Assembly: GCA_964036315.1 (NCBI GenBank)
Contig: OZ038485.1
Coordinates: forward strand, 92,852,285 to 92,916,284
Reading direction: 5' to 3'
DNA length: 64,000 nucleotides
DNA from: Acanthosepion esculentum
Lineage: Eukaryota; Mollusca; Cephalopoda; Sepiida; Sepiidae
Part shown: piece by piece, positions 55,701-64,000 of the stretch
Layout: each line of letters begins with the position of its first letter
Numbering within the stretch: position 1 is the stretch's first letter
Program-made: the position numbers and the translations under genes
The notes under the pieces: model-generated
Told to the model about the DNA's origin: nothing
The model's input: the letters and a program-made list of their open reading frames with translations, nothing else
The model's database searches: none

Positions 55701-56600
55701 ACAGAAGACAACGGGAAACAACTGCACTCTTTTTCCCAAGAAGTCATGGCAATTCACAGATAATAAAGAAAAGGAATCACAGAGGACAATTCTGAATTCC
55801 ACATCGTACAGAAGACAACGGCAAACCACTGCACTCTTTTTCCCAAGAGGTCATGGCAATTCACGGATAATAAAGAAAATGAATCACAGAGGACAATTCC
55901 GAATTCCACATCGTACAGAAGACAACGGGAAACAACTGCACTCTTTTTCCCAAGAAGTCATGGAAATTCACGGATAATAAAGAAAATGAATCACAGAGGA
56001 CAATTCTGTATTCCACATCGTACAGAAGACAACGGGAAACAACTTCACTCTTTTTCCCAAGAAGTCATGGCAATTCACGGATAATAAAGAAAAGGAATCA
56101 CAGAAAACAATTTTGAATTCCACATCATACAGAAGACAACGGGAAAGAACTGCACTCTTTTTCCCCAGAAGTCATGGCAATTCACGGATAATAAAGAAAA
56201 GGAATCACAGAAGACAATTCTGAATTCCACATCGTACAGAAGACAACGGGAAACAACTGCACTCTTTTTCCCAAGAAATCATGGCAATTCACGGATAATA
56301 AAGAAAACGAATCACAGAGGACATTTCTGAATTCCACATCGTACAGAAGACAACGGGAAACAACTGCACTCTTTTTCCCAAGAAGTCATGGCAATTCACG
56401 GATAATAAAGTAAAAGAATCACAGAGGACAATTCTGAAATCCACAAGGTACAGAAGACAACGGGAAGCAACTGCACCCTTTTTCCCCAAGAAGTCATGGC
56501 AATTCACGGATAATAAAGAAAACGAATCACAGAGGACAATTCTGAATGCCATATCGTACAGAAGACAACGGGAAACCACTGCACTTTTTTTCTCAAGAAG
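49740..56600. repeat. 10-monomer higher-order repeat (1073 bp), about 6 copies
   Basis: The variant CATGGAAATTCACGG lies at about 49844, 50917, 51990, 53062, 54886 and 55959. GATAGTAAAAAG lies at about 50609, 51682, 52754, 53827, 54578, 55651 and 56617. Most intervals are 1073 bp (10x107 plus 2 for TAGTAAAAAG plus 1 for CCCCAAG). One is 1072 because of a lost T near 52,725. The interval 53062-54886 (17 monomers) holds an inserted block of the 5-monomer type. Confidence 0.93.
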
Positions 56601-59169
56601 TCATGGCAATTCACGGATAGTAAAAAGAAAAGGAATTACAGAGGACATTTCTGAATTCCACATCGTACAGAAGACAACGGGAAACAACTGCACTCTTTTT
56701 CCCAAGAAGTCATGGCAATTCACAGATAATAAAGAAAAGGAATCACAGAGGACAATTCTGAATTCCACATCGTACAGAAGACAACGGGAAACAACTGCAC
56801 TCTTTTTCCCAAGTGTCATGGCAATTCACGGATAATAAAGAAAATGAATCACAGAGGACAATTCTGAATTCCACATCGTACAGAAGACAATGGGAAACCA
56901 CTGTACTCTTTTTCCCAAGAAGTCATGGCAATTCACGGATAATAAAGAAAAGGAATCACAGAGGACAATTCTGAATTCCACATCATACAGAAGACAACGG
57001 GAAACAACTGCACTCTTTTTCCCAAGAAGTCATGGCAATTCACGGATAACAAAGAAAAGGAATCACAGAGGACAATTCTGAATTCCACATCGTACAGAAG
57101 ACAAGGGGGAACAACTGCACTCTTTTTCCCAAGAAATCATGGCAATTCACGGATAATAAAGAAAAGGAATCACAGATGACAATTCTGAAATCCACATCGT
57201 ACAGAAGACAACGGGAAACAACTGCACTCTTTTTCCCAAGACGTCATGGCAATTCACGGATAATAAAGAAAAGGAATCACAGAGGATATTTCTGAATTCC
57301 ACATCGTACAGAAGACAACGGGAAACCACTGCACTCTTTTTCCCAAGAAGTCATGGCAATTCACGGATAATAAAGAAAAGGAATCACAGAGGACATTTCT
57401 GAATTCCACATCGTACAGAAGATAACGGCAAACCACTGCACTCTTTTTCCCAAGAAGTCATGGCAATTCACGGATAATAAAGAAAATGAATCACAGAGGA
57501 CAATTCTGAATTCCACATCGTACAGAAGACAATGGGAAACCACTGCACTCTTTTTCCCAAGAAGTCATGGCAATTCACGGATAATAAAGAAAAGGAATCA
57601 CAGAGGACAATTCTGAATTCCACATCATACAGAAGACAACGGGAAACAACTGCACTCTTTTTCCCAAGAAGTCATGGGAATTCACGGATAATAAATAAAA
57701 GGAATCACTGAGGACAATTCTGAATTCCATATCGTACAGAAGACAACGGGAAACAACTTCACACTTTTTCCCAAGAAGTCATGGGAATTCACCGATAATA
57801 AAGAAAAGGAATCACAGAGGACCATTCTGAATTCCACATCGTACAGAAGACAAAGGGAAACCACTGCACACTTTGCCCCAGGAAGTCATGGCAATTCACG
57901 GATAATAAAGAAAACGAATTGCAGAGGACAATTCTGAATTGCACATCGTACAGAAGACAACGGGAAACCACTGCACTCTTTTTTCCAAGAAGTCATGGCA
58001 ATTCACGGATAATAAAGAAAAGGAATCACAGAAGACAATTCTGAATGCCATATCGTACAGAAGACAACGGGAAACCACTGCACTCTTTTTCTCAAGAAGT
58101 CATGGCAATTCACGGATAGTAAAAAGAAAAGGAATCACAGAGGACATTTCTGAATTCCACATCGTACAGAAGACAACGGGAAACAACTGCACTCTTTTTC
58201 CCAAGAAGTCATGGCAATTCACAGATAATAAAGAAAAGGAATCACAGAGGACAATTCTGAATTCCACATCGCACAGAAGACAACGGGAAAGAACTGCATT
58301 CTTTTTCCCAAGAAGTCATGGCAATTCACGGATAACAAAGTAAAGGAATCACAGAGGACAATTCTGAATTGCACATCGTACTGAAGACAACGGGAAAACA
58401 CTGCACTCTTTTTCCCAAGAAGTCATGGCAATTCACGGATAATAAAGAAAAGGAATCACAGAGGACAGTTCTGAATTCCACATCGTACAGAAGACAACGG
58501 GAAACAACTGCACTCTTTTTCCCAAGAAGTCATGGCAATTCACGGATAATAAAGAAAAGGAATCACAGAGGACAATTCTGAATTACACATCGTACAGAAG
58601 ACAACGGGGAACAACTGCACTCTTTTTCCCAAGAAGTCATGGCAATTCACGGATAATAAAGTAAAGGAATCACAGAGGACAATTCTGAATTGCACATCGT
58701 ACAGAAGACAACGGGAAACCACTGCACCCTTTTTCCCAAGAAGTCATGGCAATTCACGGATAATAAAGAAAATGAATCACAGAGGACAATTCTGAATTCC
58801 ACATCGTACAGAAGACAACGGGAAACAACTGCACTCTTTTTCCCAAGAAATCATGGCAATTCACGGATAATAAAGTAAAGGAATCACAGAGGACATTTCT
58901 GAATTCAACATCGTACAGAAGACAACGGGAAACAACTGCACTCTTTTTCCCAAGAAGTCATGGCAATTCACGGAAGAATAAATAAAAGGAATCACAGAGG
59001 ACAATTCTGAATTCCACATCATACAGAAGACAACGGGAAACCACTGTACTCTTTTTCCCAAGAAGTCATGGCAATTCACGGATAATAAAGAAAATGAATC
59101 ACAGAGGACAATTCTGAATTCCAGATCGTACAGAAGACAACGGGAAACAACTGCACTCTTTTTCCCAAG

Positions 59170-61520
59170 AAGTCATGGCAATTCACGGATAATAAAGAAA
59201 AGGAATCACAGAGGACAATTCTGAATTCCACATCGTACAGAAGACAACGGGAAACAATTGCACTCTTTTTCCCAAGACGTCATGGCAATTCACGGATAAT
59301 AAAGAAAAGGAATCACAGAGGACATTTCTGAATTCCACATCGTACAGAAGACAACGGGAAACCACGGCACTCTTTTTCCCAAGGGGTCATGGCAATTCAC
59401 GAATAATAAAGAAAAGGAATCACAGAGGACATTTCTGAATTCCACATCGTACAGAAGACAACGGCAAACCACTGCACTCTTTTTCCCAAGAGGTCATGGC
59501 AATTCACGGATAATAACTAAAATGAATCGCAGAGGACAATTCTGAATTCCACATCGTACAGAAGACAACGGGAAACAACTGCACTGATTTTCCCAAGAAG
59601 TCATGGAAATTCACAGATAATAAAGAAAATGAATCACAGAGGACAACTCTGTATTCCACATCGTACAGAAGACAACGGGAAACAACTGCACTCTTTTTCC
59701 CAAGAAGTCATGGCTATTCACGGATAATAAAGAAAAGGAATCACAGAGGACAATTTTGAATTCCACATCATACAGAAGACAACGGGAAACAACTGCACTC
59801 TTTTTCCCCAGAAGTCATGGCAATTCACGGATAATAAAGAAAAGGAATCACAGAGGAAAATTCTGAATTCCACATCGCACAGAAGACAAAGGGAAATCAC
59901 TGCACTCTTTTTCCCAAGAAGTCATGGCAATTCACGGATAATAAAGAAAAGGAATCACAGAGGACATTTCTGAATTCCACATCGTACAGAAGACAACGGG
60001 AAACCACTACACTCTTTTTCCCAAGAAGTCATGGCAATTCACGGATAATAAAGAAAAGGAATCACAGAGGACATTTCTGAATTCCACATCGTACAGAAGA
60101 TAACGGCAAACCACTGCACTCTTTTTCCCAAGAGGTCATGGCAATTCACGGATAATAAAGTAAAGGAATCACAGAGGACAATTCTGAATTCCACATCGTA
60201 CAGAAGACAACGGGAAACAACTGTACTCTTTTTCCCAAGAAGTCATGGCAATTCACGGATAATAAAGAAAATGAATCACAGAGGACAATTCTGAATTCCA
60301 GATCGTACAGAAGACAACGGGAAACAACTGCACTCATTTTCCCAAGAAGTCATGGCAATTCACGGATAATAAAGAAAAGGAATCACAGAGGACAATTCTG
60401 AATTCCACATCGTACAGAAGACAACGGGAAACAATTGCACTCTTTTTCCCAAGAAGTCATGGCAATTCACGGATAATAAAGAAAAGGAATCACAGAAGAC
60501 ATTTCTGAATTCCACATCGTACAGAAGACAACGGGAAACCACGGCACTCTTTTTCCCAAGGGGTCATGGCAATTCACGAATAATAAAGAAAAGGAATCAC
60601 AGAGGACATTTCTGAATTCCACATCGTACAGAAGACAACGGCAAACCACTGCACTCTTTTTCCCAAGAGGTCATGGCAATTCACGGATAATAACTAAAAT
60701 GAATCGCAGAGGACAATTCTGAATTCCACATCGTACAGAAGACAACGGGAAACAACTGCACTCATTTTCCCAAGAAGTCATGGAAATTCACAGATAATAA
60801 AGAAAATGAATCACAGAGGACAACTCTGTATTCCACATCGTACAGAAGACAACGGGAAACAACTGCACTCTTTTTCCCAAGAAGTCATGGCTATTCACGG
60901 ATAATAAAGAAAAGGAATCACAGAGGACAATTTTGAATTCCACATCATACAGAAGACAACGGGAAACAACTGCACTCTTTTTCCCCAGAAGTCATGGCAA
61001 TTCACGGATAATAAAGAAAAGGAATCACAGAGGAAAATTCTGAATTCCACATCGCACAGAAGACAAAGGGAAATCACTGCACTCTTTTTCCCAAGAAGTC
61101 ATGGCAATTCACGGATAATAAAGAAAAGGAATCACAGAGGACATTTCTGAATTCCACATCGTACAGAAGACAACGGGAAACCACTACACTCTTTTTCCCA
61201 AGAAGTCATGGCAATTCACGGATAATAAAGAAAAGGAATCACAGAGGACATTTCTGAATTCCACATCGTACAGAAGATAACGGCAAACCACTGCACTCTT
61301 TTTCCCAAGAGGTCATGGCAATTCACGGATAATAAAGTAAAGGAATCACAGAGGACAATTCTGAATTCCACATCGTACAGAAGACAACGGGAAACAACTG
61401 CACTCTTTTTCCCAAGAAGTCATGGCAATTCACGGATAATAAAGAAAAGGAATCACAGAGGACAATTCTGAATTGCACATCGTACTGAAGACAACGGGAA
61501 AACACTGCACTCTTTTTCCC
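59170..61520. repeat. 11-monomer higher-order repeat (1177 bp), two adjacent copies
   Basis: Marker variants (GGGTCATGGCAATTCACGAA, GGATAATAACTAAAATGAAT, TGGCTATTCACGG, GAGGAAAATTCTG) each recur exactly 1177 bp apart, for example 59,385 and 60,562. A third partial copy with most of these markers is at about 62,740-63,560. Its 22-monomer offset shows that another block intervened. Confidence 0.9.
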
Positions 61521-64000
61521 AAGAAGTCATGGCAATTCACGGATAATAAAGAAAAGGAATCACAGAGGACAGTTCAGAATTCCACATCGTACAGAAGACC
61601 ACGGGAAACTACTGCTCTCTTTTTCCCAAGAAGTCATGGCAATTCACGGATAATAAATAAAAGGAATCACTGAGGACAATTCTGAATTCCATATCGTACA
61701 GAAGACAACGGGAAACAACTGCATTCTTTTTCCCAAGAAGTCATGGGAATTCACCGATAATAAAGAAAAGGAATCACAGAGGACAATTCTGAATTCCACA
61801 TCGTACAGAAGACAACGGGAAACCACTGCACTCTTTTTCTCAAGAAGTCATGGCAATTCACGGATAGTAAAAAGAAAAGGAATCACAGAGGACATTTCTG
61901 AATTCCACATCGTACAGAAGACAACGGGAAACAACTGCACTCTTTTTCCCAAGAAGTCATGGCAATTCACAGATAATAAAGAAAAGGAATCACAGAGGAC
62001 AATTCTGAATTCCACATCGCACAGAAGACAACGGGAAAGAACTGCATTCTTTTTCACAAAAAGTCCTGGCAATTCACGGATAACAAAGTAAAGGAATCAC
62101 AGAGGACAATTCTGAATTGCACATCGTACTGAAGACAACGGGAAAACACTGCACTCTTTTTCCCAAGAAGTCATGGCAATTCACGGATAATAAAGAAAAG
62201 GAATCACAGAGGACAGTTCTGAATTCCACATCGTACAGAAGACAACGGGAAACAACTGCACTCTTTTTCCCAAGAAGTCATGGCAATTCACGGATAATAA
62301 AGAAAAGAAATCACAGAGGACAATTCTGAATTACACATCGTACAGAAGACAACGGGGAACAACTGCACTCTTTTTCCCAAAAAGTCATGGCAATTCACGG
62401 ATAATAAAGTAAAGGAATCACAGAGGACAATTCTGAATTGCACATCGTACAGAAGACAACGGGAAACCACTGCACCCTTTTTCCCAAGAAGTCATGGCAA
62501 TTCACGGATAATAAAGAAAATGAATCACAGAGGACAATTCTTAATTCCACGTCGTACAGAAGACAACGGGAAACAACTGCACTCTTTTTCCCAAGAAGTC
62601 ATGGCAATTCACGGATAATAAAGTAAAGGAATCACAGAGGACATTTCTGAATTCAACATCGTACAGAAGACAACGGGAAACAACTGCACTCTTTTTCCCA
62701 AGAAGTCATGGCAATTCACGGAAGAATAAAGAAAAGGAATCACAGAGGACAATTCTGAATTCCACATCGTACAGAAGACAACGGGAAACAATTGCACTCT
62801 TTTTCCCAAGACGTCATGGCAATTCACGGATAATAAAGAAAAGGAATCACAGAGGACATTTCTGAATTCCACATCGTACAGAAGACAACGGGAAACCACG
62901 GCACTCTTTTTGCCAAGGGGTCATGGCAATTCACGAATAATAAAGAAAAGGAATCACAGAGGACATTTCTGAATTCCACATCGTACAGAAGACAACGGCA
63001 AACCACTGCACTCTTTTTCCCAAGAGGTCATGGCAATTCACGGATAATAAAGAAAATGAATCGCAGAGGACAATTCTGAATTCCACATCGTACAGAAGAC
63101 AACGGGAAACAACTGCACTCATTTTCCCAAGAAGTCATGGAAATTCACAGATAATAAAGAAAATGAATCACAGAGGACAACTCTGTATTCCACATCGTAC
63201 AGAAGACAACGGGAAACAACTGCACTCTTTTTCCCAAGAAGTCATGGCTATTCACGGATAATAAAGAAAAGGAATCACAGAGGACAATTTTGAATTCCAC
63301 ATCATACAGAAGACAACGGGAAACAACTGCACTCTTTTTCCCCAGAAGTCATGGCAATTCACGGATAATAAAGAAAAGGAATCACAGAGGAAAATTCTGA
63401 ATTCCACATCGCACAGAAGACAAAGGGAAATCACTGCACTCTTTTTCCCAAGAAGTCATGGCAATTCACGGATAATAAAGAAAAGGAATCACAGAGGACA
63501 TTTCTGAATTCCACATCGTACAGAAGACAACGGGAAACCACTACACTCTTTTTCCCAAGAAGTCATGGCAATTCACGGATAATAAAGAAAAGGAATCACA
63601 GAGGACAATTCTGAATTCCACATCGTACAGAAGACAACGGGAAACAACAGCACTCTTTTTCCCAAGAAGTCATGGCAATTCACGGAAGAATAAAGAAAAT
63701 GAATCACAGAGGACAATTCTGTATTCCACATCGTACAGAAGACAACGGGAAACAACTGCACTCCTTTTCCCAAGAAGTCATGGCAATTCACGGATAATAA
63801 GGTAAAGGAATCACAGAGGACAATTCTGAATTGCACATCGTACTGAAGACAACGGGAAAACACTGCACTCTTTTTCCCAAGAAGTCATGGCAATTCACGG
63901 ATAATAAAGAAAAGGAATCACAGAGGACAGTTCAGAATTCCACATCGTACAGAAGACCACGGGAAACAACTGCTCTCTTTTTCCCAAGAAGTCATGGCAA

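Larger units (their letters stand above)
45989..64000. repeat. 107-bp satellite array, about 168 monomers, open at the right edge
   Basis: The monomer starts GAAGTCATGGCAATTCACGG, continues ATAATAAAGAAAAGGAATCA, CAGAGGACAATTCTGAATTC, CACATCGTACAGAAGACAAC and ends GGGAAACAACTGCACTCTTT TTCCCAA. It repeats without interruption from about 45,989. Most monomers differ at only a few positions. Each typical unit contains one EcoRI site (GAATTC). Length variants are rare: +2 (GGATAGTAAAAAGAAAA), +1 (CCCCAAG) and -1 (CCCAAGTGTC). The reading frame advances by 2 per unit, so open frames last about 1.7 monomers. The array may be centromeric or pericentromeric; the sequence alone cannot tell. Confidence 0.98.

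Noticed and set aside
45999..63863. Numerous 60-96 residue ORFs on both strands in the satellite
   Set aside because: They are the same sequence repeated at multiples of 107 bp. The monomer is not a multiple of 3, so frames persist only about 1.7 units, and longer ones appear only where a length variant shifts the frame. No start context, codon bias or domain supports coding.
45989..64000. CRISPR array
   Set aside because: The repeats are contiguous with no unique spacers, and the rest of the window is clearly animal DNA.
45989..64000. CENP-B box in the 107-bp monomer
   Set aside because: I looked for the conserved TTCG....A..CGGG pattern on both strands; CGGGAAA is present but the required TTCG spacing is not.

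Overview
The window is animal genomic DNA with no recognisable host gene, tRNA gene or operon. Long (AT)n tracts, tRNA-headed SINEs, several clades of 5'-truncated non-LTR retrotransposons, Tc1/mariner debris and an 18-kb satellite point to an invertebrate. A cephalopod mollusc is my best guess, because cephalopods are known for abundant tRNA-derived SINEs, but this is inference: no marker gene is present. I would read the window as a transposon graveyard bordering a large satellite block, possibly pericentromeric or heterochromatic.

Region 1 (1-11.7 kb): dense (AT)n microsatellites, SINEs, a 5S rRNA-derived sequence joined to a SINE body, the N-terminal part of a mariner-like transposase, the C-terminal part of a non-LTR reverse transcriptase (here called LINE family A), a small inverted-repeat element and a 35-bp minisatellite. 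Region 2 (11.7-24.9 kb): a Tx1-like LINE 3' half, a second LINE tail, a 205-bp MITE with perfect terminal inverted repeats, three direct and one inverted copy of a transposase-like helix-turn-helix segment, fold-back elements carrying a hammerhead-like core, and a large direct duplication. Region 3 (24.9-33.3 kb): a 160-bp minisatellite, family A LINE copies (one with a nested Tx1-tail insertion and a 10-bp target duplication), dispersed 127-bp repeats, mariner transposase remains and a 362-bp MITE. Region 4 (33.3-37.3 kb): a minus-strand Tx1-like LINE retaining ORF1 (zinc knuckle), endonuclease and reverse transcriptase parts with internal deletions, then an LTR-like sequence. Region 5 (37.3-46 kb): AT-rich DNA with nested inverted repeats, mariner and LINE fragments, a perfect 43-bp hairpin and a compound GATA array.

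Region 6 (about 45,989 to the window end): an uninterrupted 107-bp satellite, about 168 monomers, with higher-order repeats of 5, 10 (1073 bp) and 11 monomers (1177 bp). It runs off the right edge. The many 60-96 residue ORFs inside it arise from the monomer and are not annotated as genes.

All protein-coding traces are mobile-element relics with stops or frameshifts. The elements interact by nesting, by sharing tails and by seeding microsatellites, not as a pathway.
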